From Arthrobacter_E sp044748305 (GTDB lineage Bacteria; Actinomycetota; Actinomycetes; Actinomycetales; Micrococcaceae): 64,000 nt of DNA. The position numbers and the translations under genes were made by a program. The notes under the pieces were generated by a model. The model was not told the origin of the DNA. It saw only the letters and a list, made by a program, of their open reading frames with translations, and did not search any database. The number at the start of each line of letters is the position of its first letter. Position 1 is the first letter of the stretch. The stretch is from positions 124,001 through 188,000 of the forward strand of contig NZ_JBIVFT010000003.1 in NCBI RefSeq assembly GCF_044748305.1. Direction: 5' to 3'. Below, in pieces: positions 1-9,023 of the stretch.

Positions 1-805
1 TCGGCATCACTGCGGCGGCCCCCTGCAAGACTCCGGCGCGAAAGGGTTGAAGATGCAGATCCAGGGTCTCGTCAGTGAACACGGCATCAGAACCGTTTTC
101 GAAGTGCGGGTCTTCCCCTCCCCGGCCCGTCCCGCCACCCGGAAGGTGCTTGAGCATCGCAGCTACGGAGCCTGAACCAAGACGTTCTCCCTGAAGACCA
201 CGCACGTAGGCTTCGACCATCCGCGATGCAAGGTCAGGGTCCGGGCCGAACGTTCCGGAGGTGCGGGCCCAGCGTGGCGCCGTGGAAAGATCTGCCATTG
301 GATGGATGGCCTGAGCGATTCCGACGGCCCGGAACTCCGCTGCGACCATGCGGGCAAAGCGCTCCACGAGCTCGGGATCATTGCTGGCAGCCAAGCCCAG
401 AGGTTCCGGCCCCATGGTGAACAGTCCACCGCTGGTGGCGGTGTTGATGTCGTGAGCTTTTCCGTGGCGAGGATCGGAAGACAGCAGAACGGGGATCCCC
501 AGTCGCGTATCGGCTGCAAGTTCTTGAACCCGATTCGTCCAGAAGCAGAACAATGAAACGCTCGGCGCTCCCTGATTGGGAGACAATCCACCAAGCAGAC
601 GATCTTGGAGCAACTCGGTTGTCGGCGGGACCTCAAAAACCGGCGTTTGCTGGCCGGACAGGTCATCCCACGGCACGCCGTCGGAGGAGACCGTGGCACG
701 GGCGGTGAACAACTGGCCGGCCTTTTCACGGAGAGTCATCCGACGCAGCAGGTCAAGGGCCCGTGTTCTGGCACTCAAAATGGGGTCCAGGTAAGGAATG
801 GTCAT
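1..805 (-). CDS. Glycoside hydrolase family 3 protein (beta-glucosidase-like), N-terminal part, cut by window edge
   Basis: Reading leftward from an ATG at 805, an open frame of 268 residues runs off the window, so the C-terminal part is missing. It starts MTIPYLDPILSARTRALDLL and then has the GH3 opening 'MTLREKAGQLF', 'RLGIPVLLSSDPRHG' and 'MLKHLPGGG' followed by 'GGEDPHF', which matches the substrate-pocket Lys-His and Arg/Asp region of family 3 (beta/alpha)8 barrels. The nucleophile Asp region lies beyond the edge. No signal peptide is seen, so a cytoplasmic enzyme acting on an imported glucoside or xyloside is likely. A phosphatase and a sugar-type MFS carrier are next to it. Substrate cannot be told from this fragment. 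Confidence 0.85.
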   Translation of the reverse strand, partial: MTIPYLDPILSARTRALDLLRRMTLREKAGQLFTARATVSSDGVPWDDLSGQQTPVFEVPPTTELLQDRLLGGLSPNQGAPSVSLFCFWTNRVQELAADTRLGIPVLLSSDPRHGKAHDINTATSGGLFTMGPEPLGLAASNDPELVERFARMVAAEFRAVGIAQAIHPMADLSTAPRWARTSGTFGPDPDLASRMVEAYVRGLQGERLGSGSVAAMLKHLPGGGTGRGGEDPHFENGSDAVFTDETLDLHLQPFRAGVLQGAAAVMP

Positions 806-897
806 GGTTGTAAGCTTTCCGATCTTCAGGTCACATCAGCAGTTCGCGGGGATTCACGATCTCAGGGTCCCGGCCCGCGGGGGGCCAGAAGTGGTTC

Positions 898-1623
898 TTA
901 GGCTGAAGCCAGGCGCGATCGAAGAAGGTCCAGGTCGTCTGAGGAGAGGCCATTCGCCAGGAGATATGCGGCAGCCCCGCCATATTCTGCGTCCAGCGTG
1001 GTGAGAGCTGAATGCATGGCTGCGGCAGGGCTTCCCGAAACGACCTCGACAATCGCCGGCGACATCACGGGAACCATGCCGGAGACCCGCGAAAGCATCC
1101 GCTCCGCCCAGGGACCGGCGAGTTCGGGTTCACTCCGCGCATAGTCCTCCACCACAGATTCGCGCTCCGCACCAGCGAGGAGGAGGAGCATGGCCATCAT
1201 GAGCCCGGTTCGGTCTTTGCCTGCCGTGCAGTGGATCAGGACGCCACCCTCGGCGTGGGCGACGTCGCTGGCTGCACGGGCGAACGTGTCCCCGTGCGTG
1301 CGCAGCAAGGTGCCGTAGAGAGCAGCAAGGCCACCGGACAGGATCGTTTCGAAACTACCGTTCGCCCCGTCGATGGGGTGATCCATTACCTGGAAACCTT
1401 CCGCAAAGGGGTGAGGTCCGGCCTTCTCGACGTCTGCACGGAAGTCGATCACGGTACTCAGACCGCGGGCCTGGAGCGCCGCCAGTGCTTCGGGCCCCGA
1501 ACTTTCGGGCGCTGCGGAACGGAACAGGACTGACCGTTTGATCGCCCGACTGAGGCCGGGATGCTCAGCGGGATCACGGAAATTGGGCAGCTCGGATACG
1601 AGTTCGGGTTCGATGGTGCTCAC
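898..1623 (-). CDS. Tyrosine-protein phosphatase (Y_phosphatase3 type)
   Basis: The 241-residue product carries the protein tyrosine phosphatase loop HCTAGKDRTG (C-x5-R, catalytic Cys and Arg) at about residue 130, preceded by 'VIDFRADVEKAG', which is typical of the bacterial dual-specificity/triple-functional phosphatase family. The GTG at 1623 is chosen because GAAAGG lies 7 nt upstream; a GTG at 1674 would add 17 residues with no ribosome-binding site. The product is soluble. It lies 92 nt upstream of the GH3 gene on the same strand, so co-transcription is possible. The physiological substrate is unknown; relatives have been reported to act on phosphotyrosine and, in some pathogens, phosphoinositides. 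Confidence 0.8.
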   Translation of the reverse strand: MSTIEPELVSELPNFRDPAEHPGLSRAIKRSVLFRSAAPESSGPEALAALQARGLSTVIDFRADVEKAGPHPFAEGFQVMDHPIDGANGSFETILSGGLAALYGTLLRTHGDTFARAASDVAHAEGGVLIHCTAGKDRTGLMMAMLLLLAGAERESVVEDYARSEPELAGPWAERMLSRVSGMVPVMSPAIVEVVSGSPAAAMHSALTTLDAEYGGAAAYLLANGLSSDDLDLLRSRLASA

Positions 1624-1840
1624 GGGGTCGCCTTTCAAGGAACTGGTGGTGGTCCTGGGAGCCGGTTGTTTCACCGCGCGGCGAGGCTCATGTACGAGTC
1701 ATCCGGCGGCGGCAACTGGACCGTCATGGTCAATGTAGCCGCCGATTCCCGGATTTACCAAGCGTTCACTAGGTTTTGGGGTTGCCGCCACCTTCGGCAA
1801 CTTCACTGGTGGATGCACCCCTTCATTCCGTCCCAGTGAG

Positions 1841-3157
1841 ATGACCATGAACCGACTGTCCCCACGCCAGCAGATGCGGCACGCCGCCGTGTTGGCGCTC
1901 ATCGAGGGCGCCTTGATGGCCACCATCATTGCTCCCCTGGCGATCACCTTCCCCTTGAAGGTCCTGTCCCTTGTCCCGGCATCCGAGAAGGAAGGCGCCA
2001 TCTCCGCCGTGAGCCTGGCCGGCGCGATCACAGCCCTGGTGTTCTTCCCGATCTGCGGCTATCTCTCCGATCGCACGGTCTCTCGCTGGGGCCGCCGTCG
2101 TCCCTGGGTCGTCGGCGGTGCCGCAATCGGCGTCGTCGGCTCGGTGATCGCCCTCAGCTCCGAGAACCTCGCTACGTTGATTCTGAGCGCCATCCTCATT
2201 CAGCTGGGCGCCAATGCCGGCCTGGCCAGCGTGAACTCGATGCTTGCCGAGCGCGTCTCTGACGAGCAACGGTCGAAGGCCAGTGGCTGGTTCGGAGGAG
2301 CCGGGTTCATGGCACTGATCCCGGCCATGCTGATCACCGGCTCCACCTCACAATTGCCCGTCCTGCAGTTCCTCCTCATTCCGGTCCTCGCCCTGCTACT
2401 CGCGACGCTCGGCTGCCGGTGGCTCGGCGAAGCGCCAGCAACACCGGAAACGGCACAGAAGGCCCGCTGGAGCGAGGTGTTCTCGTCCCTGCTGTTCAAT
2501 CCCAAAAAGCAGCCCCTTTTCGGCTGGCTCTGGATCCAACGGGCCGTCCTTCAGCTGGGCTACATGCTCATGGGTTCCTTCGGCCTTTACTACCTCATCG
2601 TCCGGCTTCATCTGGGACCCACCGAGGCGGCATCACTGACCGGATTCTCTTCGATCGCCTCAGCCCTCCTGGGCATGGTTGCGGCAATCGCCTTCGGATA
2701 CATCGCTGCTCGCATGAAGAGCTACGCCCCACTCGTGATCGCATCAATCACGGCCATGATCGTCGCGATGGGTCTGAAGGCCTTCACTGCAGACATCACA
2801 GACTACTGGCTGGCCCTCGTCCTTTCCGGACTGGCCCTGGGCGCCTACTATGCGGTCGATCTGGCCTTGGTGATGCGGGTGATTCCGGCGGGCGAGGAGG
2901 GCCGCTACCTTGGCGCGTTCAACGTCGCCAAGACCTTGCCGCAATCCGTGGCTCCTGCACTTGCGCCCTTGCTGTTGCTCATGGGAAACGGCGATCCGAT
3001 CTCCGGCGGCCAGCAGAACTATGCGGCCGTCTACGTCTTCGGCGGCATCATGGCGGCACTGTCTTTCATCCCGCTCCTCAAACTACGTTCGATCCTCCGA
3101 CGAGACCCCGCCACCACCGCGCCCCAGATTGCCCCGGCACCAGCGAGCGTCGAATGA
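1841..3157 (+). CDS. MFS transporter, probably sugar (GPH/SLC45-like)
   Basis: The 438-residue protein has about 12 hydrophobic segments. The loop 2-3 motif is 'GYLSDRTVSRWGRRRPWVVGG'-like (D-R-T-x3-W-G-R-R-R-P), the form found in glycoside-pentoside-hexuronide and SLC45-type symporters, so uptake of a di- or oligosaccharide is the best guess. It is divergent from the phosphatase and GH3 genes, which would suit uptake of the glycoside that the GH3 enzyme cleaves. ATG at 1841 is followed by a second ATG at 1847, and no strong ribosome-binding site separates them. The 217-nt divergent gap shows no convincing LacI-type operator. Its stop lies 7 nt from the end of convergent hrpB. Confidence 0.8.
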   Translation: MTMNRLSPRQQMRHAAVLALIEGALMATIIAPLAITFPLKVLSLVPASEKEGAISAVSLAGAITALVFFPICGYLSDRTVSRWGRRRPWVVGGAAIGVVGSVIALSSENLATLILSAILIQLGANAGLASVNSMLAERVSDEQRSKASGWFGGAGFMALIPAMLITGSTSQLPVLQFLLIPVLALLLATLGCRWLGEAPATPETAQKARWSEVFSSLLFNPKKQPLFGWLWIQRAVLQLGYMLMGSFGLYYLIVRLHLGPTEAASLTGFSSIASALLGMVAAIAFGYIAARMKSYAPLVIASITAMIVAMGLKAFTADITDYWLALVLSGLALGAYYAVDLALVMRVIPAGEEGRYLGAFNVAKTLPQSVAPALAPLLLLMGNGDPISGGQQNYAAVYVFGGIMAALSFIPLLKLRSILRRDPATTAPQIAPAPASVE

Positions 3158-3164
3158 CCGCCGC

Positions 3165-5789
3165 CTAGCCACCCATCCTGTTCCGGGTCTTGGCGGTGGC
3201 CACCGCGGTCCACGGGTCCTCGGGCCAGGGGTGCTTGGGATAACGTCCACGCATCTCGGCCCGGACCTGCGCGTACGGGCCGGACCAGAAGGATGCCAGA
3301 TCACCGGTCACCGCGAGAGGACGGCCCGCGGGCGACAGCAGGTGGAACAGCACGGGCACCCGGCCTCCCACCAGCCGCGGCGTCTCAGCCCAGCCGAAAC
3401 ACTCCTGGAGTTTGACGGCGACGACAGGCCGGGCGCCGTCGCCGGCTTCACCCGGAACCAGCGCCGGTTCGGGGTACTCGATCCGGACCCGACGGCCGCT
3501 CGGCACCTCGAGCTCCGCAGGCACCAGCTCCTCAAGACGTACGGCCTCCGGCCACGGCAGCAGCCGCCGCAACGGATCCAGCAAGTCGACGCTCCTGAGC
3601 GAAGCACCGGACCCCAAGGCTTCGAGCTCCGGGCCGAGCCATTCCGCCGCCCGCTCAAGCAACGCGGCGTCCGACACCTCGGGCCACGGCGCACCCAGTT
3701 CGGCATGCAACAGGGCGAGCCGCCGCCTCAGACCATCCGCAGCGGGAGAAAAGGAGAACAGCCCCAGACCGTCCCGGCGGAGGGCGCGGAGCACGGCATC
3801 CCGGCCCTCCTCCCGCGAGGGCTTCACCGGCGTATTGGAAAGCACGATGGCACCGAGCCGCCGTACACGACGCGCAGCCAGCCGTCCGCCGTCGAACTCC
3901 GCTTCCACCGCGTCGGAGAGCAGCCGCGCCGCCGCATGGCACGCGAATTCCTCGGAGACCGGCGCCGCTGCACGGATCACCGCGCCGGTCCCAGCGGCCT
4001 CCCGGCCACCGGTCCGGCTCGCTTCAGCGACCGCCAGCCACGGATGCCCGGCAAGGGAACTGCCGCTCGGCAAAGCGGCCCTGGTCCCCGAAGCGAAGAG
4101 GTAGACCTCCCGATCCCCCGGGACCCGGCGGGCCACCTGCGCCGGGAAAGCGAGCGCGACGACGGCGCCCACCTCGCCGCCGGGCCCCGGGGCGGGTGCC
4201 TGGTCAGACTCACCCGAAGCATCGAATTCAGCCCCGCTCGCAAGCCGTTCGAAGCGCCGCGCCTCGTCCTGCCATGCCTTGGCCTGCGGTTCGCGGCCGG
4301 ACCGCAGGCCCCCGAGGAGCCGTACGAGGTCTGCCCCGGAAGCCCGGAATTCGCGGGCCACGAGAGCCACAGCCTCGGCGGAGGCTCTCGGCGTCAGCAC
4401 CGCGGCGCCCTCCACCAGGGCGCGAGCGAGGCGCGGGTCCGCCGGAATGCCCGCCAGCAGGCGGCCCTCCTCGGTGGGCCTACCGGCGTCGTCCACTGCT
4501 CCCAGAGCCCGCAAGGTGTCCACGGCGTCGCGCAGGGCGGCGGACGGGGGCTGATCGGGCAGCGCGAATCCACGGTCTCCGGCCAAGACGGCAGGCAGCG
4601 CGCCCCAGCAGGCCAGGATGAGAGCGGCCTCCGTCAGTTCCGTCGCGAGGATCTCCGTGGTCGGTTGAGCAGGGGCCGCGGCAAAACTCCGCTCATCGCA
4701 GCAGCGCACCGCACGGCCGGGCCCCTGGCGGGCCGCGCGGCCCGCCCGCTGCTCTGCGCTGGCCCTCGAAGCGGCCACCGTGACGAGACCGCTCATCCCG
4801 CGGGCGGCGTCCCGGCGAGGTTCACGGCTGAGACAGGAGTCCACCACCAGGCGGACTCCGGGAACCGTGAGCGAGGATTCCGCCAGTGAAGTCGAAACGA
4901 TGATGCGAGGCGCGTCGCCGGGACCGCGTCCGGACACGGCCCGTGATTGCTCTGCCGGGCCCACCTGTCCGTGAAGCTCCAGCACCTCCGTGCCAGGGGC
5001 CGCCCCACGGATCCTCTCGGCCACGAGCCGCACCTCGCGCGCACCCGGCACGAACACCAGTGCGTCGATGTCCCGGCCCGCGGCCCGGGCGGCACGGTGT
5101 TCCGTTGCGGCGACGTCCGCGACATGGTCGAGGAAGCCCCGGGTCACCCCGCGTTCGTCCAGACGCTGAACCGGTGTAGGGGCCCACGCGAGTTCCAGAG
5201 GATGCAGAGCGGACGGACAGTCCACCACGGGCACAGGGCCGTCGTCTCCACCGAGCAGGGTGGCGAAACGCGCAGCGTCCAAGGTGGCGGACATGGCAAC
5301 CACCAGCAGATCATCACGGAGCTGGCGTAGTTCGCCGAGCATGGCGAAGAGCAGGTCACTGTCCAGCGCGCGTTCGTGAACCTCGTCGAGGATCACGGCA
5401 TCCACCCCTGCGAGTTCCGGGTCCGCCAGCATCCGGCGCAGCAGGATGCCCGGCGTCACGAACTCCACCACCGCATCCCGGCTCAGGCGGCGTTCACCCC
5501 GGACCGTGAACCCGGCCTTGTCCCCGAGCGGGGAACCGTCCAGGCTCGCCAGGCGTCCGGCCGCGGCCCGTGCCGCCACTCGTCGGGGCTGGGTGACGAC
5601 GACGCGCGGCCGCCCGCCCGGGTTCCGCACTGCGGCGAGTTCGGCGACCAGCGGGGGAACCAGAGTGGTCTTGCCGGTGCCCGGTGGGGCCTGTACGACG
5701 GCGGCGGAACCGGCGTCGAGCACGTCCCGCAACTGCGGCAAGGCGACGGCGAACGGCAAACCGGCACCGATCACCTCAAGATCGAACAT
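3165..5789 (-). CDS. hrpB: ATP-dependent RNA helicase HrpB
   Basis: The product has about 874 residues, a little longer than the usual 800-850 for HrpB. Helicase superfamily 2 DEAH-type motifs appear in order: Walker A 'APPGTGKTT' near residue 36, DEVH Walker B, SAT motif III, and motif VI 'QRAGRAARQGPGRA'. The helicase-associated and HrpB-specific C-terminal regions follow and end in 'PKHPWPEDPW', a typical HrpB tail. The ATG at 5789 has AAGGGG 5 nt upstream; a GTG 6 nt earlier is less well placed. HrpB is a non-essential helicase in most bacteria and its target RNAs are unclear. A strong palindrome (5812-5886) lies just upstream. Confidence 0.92.
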   Translation of the reverse strand: MFDLEVIGAGLPFAVALPQLRDVLDAGSAAVVQAPPGTGKTTLVPPLVAELAAVRNPGGRPRVVVTQPRRVAARAAAGRLASLDGSPLGDKAGFTVRGERRLSRDAVVEFVTPGILLRRMLADPELAGVDAVILDEVHERALDSDLLFAMLGELRQLRDDLLVVAMSATLDAARFATLLGGDDGPVPVVDCPSALHPLELAWAPTPVQRLDERGVTRGFLDHVADVAATEHRAARAAGRDIDALVFVPGAREVRLVAERIRGAAPGTEVLELHGQVGPAEQSRAVSGRGPGDAPRIIVSTSLAESSLTVPGVRLVVDSCLSREPRRDAARGMSGLVTVAASRASAEQRAGRAARQGPGRAVRCCDERSFAAAPAQPTTEILATELTEAALILACWGALPAVLAGDRGFALPDQPPSAALRDAVDTLRALGAVDDAGRPTEEGRLLAGIPADPRLARALVEGAAVLTPRASAEAVALVAREFRASGADLVRLLGGLRSGREPQAKAWQDEARRFERLASGAEFDASGESDQAPAPGPGGEVGAVVALAFPAQVARRVPGDREVYLFASGTRAALPSGSSLAGHPWLAVAEASRTGGREAAGTGAVIRAAAPVSEEFACHAAARLLSDAVEAEFDGGRLAARRVRRLGAIVLSNTPVKPSREEGRDAVLRALRRDGLGLFSFSPAADGLRRRLALLHAELGAPWPEVSDAALLERAAEWLGPELEALGSGASLRSVDLLDPLRRLLPWPEAVRLEELVPAELEVPSGRRVRIEYPEPALVPGEAGDGARPVVAVKLQECFGWAETPRLVGGRVPVLFHLLSPAGRPLAVTGDLASFWSGPYAQVRAEMRGRYPKHPWPEDPWTAVATAKTRNRMGG

Positions 5790-5811
5790 CCTCACCCCTT
5801 AAACATCTCCC

Positions 5812-5886
5812 GCGAGAAGTCAGTTAAGCCGAGAAGTCAGTTAAGCACAGTCCGGCGTCCTCGCACTGTGCTTAACTGACTTCTCG
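5812..5886. repeat. Extragenic palindrome, family C copy 1
   Basis: Two perfectly complementary 22-bp arms, 5830-5851 (beginning CGAGAAGTCAGTTAAG) and 5865-5886, enclose a 13-nt loop. A third partial copy of the arm (GCGAGAAGTCAGTTAAG) sits in direct orientation at 5812-5828. The same 22/13 geometry with different sequence occurs at 19119-19175 and 21625-21681. It lies between the starts of hrpB and the end of the lipoprotein gene. No T-run follows either arm, so it is not a standard terminator. Confidence 0.9.
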
Positions 5887-5911
5887 CGGAGAGAGAGGCG
5901 GGAGTCCGGAA

Positions 5912-6427
5912 CTACGACGACGGCGCGGGCCCGGGATCCGCCGGCGGGACCTGCGAGATCCGGACCACCCAGGCGCCGGGGCTGCTGACGGTAGCGGTCA
6001 GGCTCCGGGACGACTGGACAGTGAGAGTGCTGCGCATTCCGTCACCCACGACCCCGCAGTCCATACTTGCGCCGGAGCCATCCGAGAGCTTCACGGTTCC
6101 AATGCCTTTGCCGCGACACTGGAAATCGATGGCCAGGTACCCCGTACCCGTGGAGAACGGGCCCAGCGTGGCCCCGCCCGGGCTCGCGGAACGCCCTAAC
6201 GCCAGCTCCTTCTCCGCGGGTGCAGACTGCCCCAGCGTGAGCTCGGAGGACGGCGCCGTGGTCTCCTGTCCCGGCACGACCCCGGGCACGGCGCTCGACG
6301 CACTACTCGTCTCCGGAGCGGCCGTCGCACCCCCGGTGCAGGCACTCAAGGCCAGGACCGCCAGGCCCAGAGCCATCAGCATTGGCGCGCAAGCCGCCGT
6401 CGTCCGCAAACCGTTCGTCTCTTTCAC
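5912..6427 (-). CDS. Putative lipoprotein of unknown function
   Basis: The 171-residue product begins VKETNGLRTTAACAPMLMAL with a hydrophobic stretch ending in the lipobox LSAC, so it is predicted to be lipid-anchored outside the cell. GTG at 6427 is preceded by GGGGAGG at a 5-nt spacing; upstream in-frame starts lack such a site. The mature part opens with a Ser/Thr/Pro-rich linker (about residues 38-75) and then a compact domain with two Cys residues ('FQCRGKG', 'MDCGVVG') that may form a disulfide. Alternating beta-type residues suggest a small beta-sandwich. I do not recognise a named family. Confidence 0.75.
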   Translation of the reverse strand: MKETNGLRTTAACAPMLMALGLAVLALSACTGGATAAPETSSASSAVPGVVPGQETTAPSSELTLGQSAPAEKELALGRSASPGGATLGPFSTGTGYLAIDFQCRGKGIGTVKLSDGSGASMDCGVVGDGMRSTLTVQSSRSLTATVSSPGAWVVRISQVPPADPGPAPSS

Positions 6428-6531
6428 CCGCGCCTCCCCAAGCCGGATCCCGCTGCCCGGGACGTGAGGCGAAGATATCCGAGGCGCAAACGCCCGGTCA
6501 ATGCCCCCGAAGGGGACGGCAGGACGCCGGG

Positions 6532-8052
6532 TCAGTCCTCGAAGTACTCGATCCGGGCGCCGATGGAGTTCAGCCGCTCGGCCAGGTCCTCGTAACCGCG
6601 CTCGATCACATAGATGTTGCGCAGGGTGGACGTGCCGCGAGCCGCCAGCATCGCCAGGAGGATGCACGCGGCGGGACGCAGGGCCGGCGGGCAGCCGATC
6701 TCCGCGGCACGCCACTTGGTGGGCCCGTTGACGTAGAGCCGGTGCGGATCCAGGAGCTGGATGTTGGCGCCGAGCCGGTTGAGCTCGGTCAAGTAGATGG
6801 CACGGTTCTCATAGACCCAGTCGTGGATCATGGTCTGACCCTCGGCATTGGCCGCGATGACCGCGAAGAACGGCAGATTGTCGATGTTCATGCCGGGGAA
6901 CGGCATGGGGTGGATCTTGTCCACCGAGGCGTGCAGGGTGCTCGGCTTGGTGGTGACATCCACCAGTCGGGTGTGGCCGTTTCGGGCCGTGTACTCGCCG
7001 GAGATCTCCAGCTCCTGCCCCATGTGCTGCAGGAAGGCCAGCTCGATCTCCATGAACTCCATGGGCACGCGGCGCACGGTGACCTCGGAGTTCGTCACGA
7101 TGCCCGCGGTGATGAGGCTCATCGCCTCGATGGGGTCCTCGGACGGGTAGTACTCGATGTCCACGTTGATGTGGCTGAGTCCCGTAATGCGCAAGGTGGT
7201 GGTTCCGATGCCGTCGATGCTCACACCGAGCATCTGCAGGTAGAAGCAGAGGTCCTGCACCATGTAGTTGGGGCTGGCGTTGCGGATCACGGTGGTGCCG
7301 GTGCGGTGCGCAGCGGCCATGATGGCGTTCTCCGTGACCGTGTCGCCGCGCTCGGTGAGAACGAAGCTGCGGTCCTTGCTGTCCGCCTCGGGGGCCTGAA
7401 CCGTGTAGAAACCGGACTTGGCCTCCACTTCGAGCCCGAACTGACGCAGCGCCTGCATGTGCGGTTCGACGGTGCGGGTGCCCAGGTCACAACCGCCGGC
7501 GTACGGGAGCTGGTACTCGTCGCGCTCGTTCAGGAGCGGGCCGAGGAGCATGATGACACTGCGCGTGCGGCGTGCGGCATCGACGTCCATGGCGTCCAGG
7601 TCCAGCGACTCGGGGCGGCGGATGCGCAGATCGTTCTCGTTCAGCCACGTGCACTCGACGCCGATGCTCGCCAGAACCTCGACGATCCTGTTGACCTCCT
7701 CGATGCGCGCCAGACGGCGCAGCGTGGTGGTGCCGCGGTTGATGAGGCTGGCGAGCAGGAGCGCGACGCCGGCGTTCTTGCTGCTGTTGACGTCGACGGC
7801 GCCGCTGAGCTTGTGACCGCCCTCCACCTTCAGATGGGTCACGCGAGGCCGCGCGGGGGTGACGAGAGTGGCTTCGAAAAGATCCTCGAGCCGCCGGATC
7901 ATGCGCAGGCTCAGGTTCTGCTTGCCGGTCTCCATGCGGGCCACGGCGCTCTGGCTGGTTCCCAGCTCCTCCGCCAGCTTGCCCTGCGTCCAGCCTTTGT
8001 CGCTCCGGGCGTCGCGGAGCCAGGAGGCCAGATGATCCATCGTCTCAGTCAT
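6532..8052 (-). CDS. murA: UDP-N-acetylglucosamine 1-carboxyvinyltransferase with N-terminal XRE HTH domain
   Basis: The 506-residue protein is a fusion. Residues about 6-60 form a Cro/C1-type helix-turn-helix ('LRDARSDKGWTQGKLAEELG', 'SQSAVARMETGK'). From about residue 75 a full EPSP-synthase-like MurA follows, with 'SSKNAGVALLLASL' (UDP-GlcNAc-binding Lys-Asn), 'RSVIMLLGPLL' and 'YAGGCDLGTR', which keeps the PEP-binding, fosfomycin-target Cys. MurA adds enolpyruvate to UDP-GlcNAc, the first committed step of peptidoglycan synthesis. Because the Cys is kept, fosfomycin sensitivity is expected. The ATG at 8052 lies 7 nt after TATATT, suggesting leaderless translation. The fusion may make this copy autoregulatory; a plain murA is expected elsewhere in the genome. 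Confidence 0.9.
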   Translation of the reverse strand: MTETMDHLASWLRDARSDKGWTQGKLAEELGTSQSAVARMETGKQNLSLRMIRRLEDLFEATLVTPARPRVTHLKVEGGHKLSGAVDVNSSKNAGVALLLASLINRGTTTLRRLARIEEVNRIVEVLASIGVECTWLNENDLRIRRPESLDLDAMDVDAARRTRSVIMLLGPLLNERDEYQLPYAGGCDLGTRTVEPHMQALRQFGLEVEAKSGFYTVQAPEADSKDRSFVLTERGDTVTENAIMAAAHRTGTTVIRNASPNYMVQDLCFYLQMLGVSIDGIGTTTLRITGLSHINVDIEYYPSEDPIEAMSLITAGIVTNSEVTVRRVPMEFMEIELAFLQHMGQELEISGEYTARNGHTRLVDVTTKPSTLHASVDKIHPMPFPGMNIDNLPFFAVIAANAEGQTMIHDWVYENRAIYLTELNRLGANIQLLDPHRLYVNGPTKWRAAEIGCPPALRPAACILLAMLAARGTSTLRNIYVIERGYEDLAERLNSIGARIEYFED

Positions 8053-8059
8053 GCGCACG

Positions 8060-8065
8060 AATATA
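8060..8065 (-). promoter_or_regulatory. -10 element of a probable leaderless promoter for the XRE-MurA gene
   Basis: TATATT on the minus strand ends 7 nt before the ATG at 8052, which would place the transcription start at or next to the A of ATG. A weak -35 candidate (TTGCGG) lies at 8085-8090 with a 19-nt spacer. There is no ribosome-binding site. Confidence 0.5.
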
Positions 8066-8198
8066 TCAGATGTGAGCTACTTTCCCGCAAGCACCGCCGA
8101 ACGGGCGGCATTTTTGGGATACCCAAGTCGATTCGTGCGATATTTTTCGGTTTTCGCGTCACGATCCCGAGCCTCGCCCCACGGTGGCCCTGCCGAAC

Positions 8199-9023
8199 TC
8201 AATAGACGACATTCCACGCGCCCACGACGATGGACACCCCCACCGACGCCACGGCCACGACAAGCGCACCCACCAGCACCCAAAGGTCGTCACGGGAGAG
8301 CCTGGACGGACGCGCCCAGCTACGCGGTCCCGCCCCGAACCCCCGCGCCTCCATGGTCACGGCCAGCCGCGAAGCCCTGCGGATGGACTGCACCAGCAGA
8401 CCGAAACTCTGTCCCAGCTTCGCCCCCGCCGCGGAGAAGACGTTTCCTCCCGAACCCACGCCGCGAGCGCGCCGGGCCATGCCGAGGGTCTGCCATTCCT
8501 CCACCATGAGTCCCACCAGACGCAGGGCCGCGAGCGTGCCGAGCACGAAGCGATGCGGCAATCGAGCCAGCTGAGCCAGGGAATCGGCCAGCTCGGTCGG
8601 CTCGGTGCACGCCATCATGATCACCGCGGGCAAGGCGATCGCCAGCCCGCGCAAAGCGAAACCGACGCCCAGAAGCAGCGAGTGCTCCCCCACGCTCCAG
8701 ATCGCGAACTGGAACAGGAGCGGACCCTTGTCCGGCGCAAGCAGGGCGGTGCTCCAGCCGCCCAGCAGCGCCGCACCGATCAGAGGCCACGCCCGCAACC
8801 ACAACCGTCGCAGCGAAAGCCCCGCCAAAGGCAGCACCAGCACTTCACACACGACGGCGATCCCCGCCGAGAGCCAGTCGATGGACCAGATCAGGGCAAG
8901 GGTGATGATCACCAGCGCACCGAGTTTGGACAGCGGATTGACTCGTCCGAGGAACGGCTGAGCCCTCCGCGCGGCGGCGTAAGGGTCGACATCGGCCACG
9001 GGAAGGACCGGAAGAGCGCTCAT
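8199..9023 (-). CDS. ykoC: ECF transporter transmembrane component (EcfT/YkoC)
   Basis: The 274-residue membrane protein has about 5-6 hydrophobic segments and the EcfT coupling-helix signatures of the A-R-G type near its C-terminal half ('MARRARGVG' and 'MEARGFG'), which contact the two ATPase domains. It is the T component of an energy-coupling-factor importer. Its ATG overlaps the stop of the ATPase gene by ATGA, indicating coupled translation. The TPP riboswitch upstream of the operon and the YkoE-type S component point to uptake of thiamine or its pyrimidine precursor. Confidence 0.88.
   Translation of the reverse strand: MSALPVLPVADVDPYAAARRAQPFLGRVNPLSKLGALVIITLALIWSIDWLSAGIAVVCEVLVLPLAGLSLRRLWLRAWPLIGAALLGGWSTALLAPDKGPLLFQFAIWSVGEHSLLLGVGFALRGLAIALPAVIMMACTEPTELADSLAQLARLPHRFVLGTLAALRLVGLMVEEWQTLGMARRARGVGSGGNVFSAAGAKLGQSFGLLVQSIRRASRLAVTMEARGFGAGPRSWARPSRLSRDDLWVLVGALVVAVASVGVSIVVGAWNVVY

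Noticed and set aside
163..729. Minus-strand open frame of 188 codons
   Set aside because: It is a shifted frame of the GH3 gene that starts at 805; only that frame gives recognisable GH3 motifs.
1624..1840. LacI-type operator between phosphatase and MFS genes
   Set aside because: No symmetric CG-centred site was found in the gap; the best fragment (near AAGCGTT at 1760) has no matching half.
2910..4889. Plus-strand open frame of 659 codons
   Set aside because: Antisense to hrpB and overlapping the MFS end; composition is Arg/Pro/Gly-rich and no family motif appears.
5812..5886. Palindromes as ordinary Rho-independent terminators
   Set aside because: No T-run follows; several copies lie between divergent starts where no transcript ends, and arms are much longer than in terminators.
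6382..8205. Plus-strand open frame of 607 codons
   Set aside because: Antisense to the XRE-MurA gene, whose motifs are clear; a by-product of high G+C.
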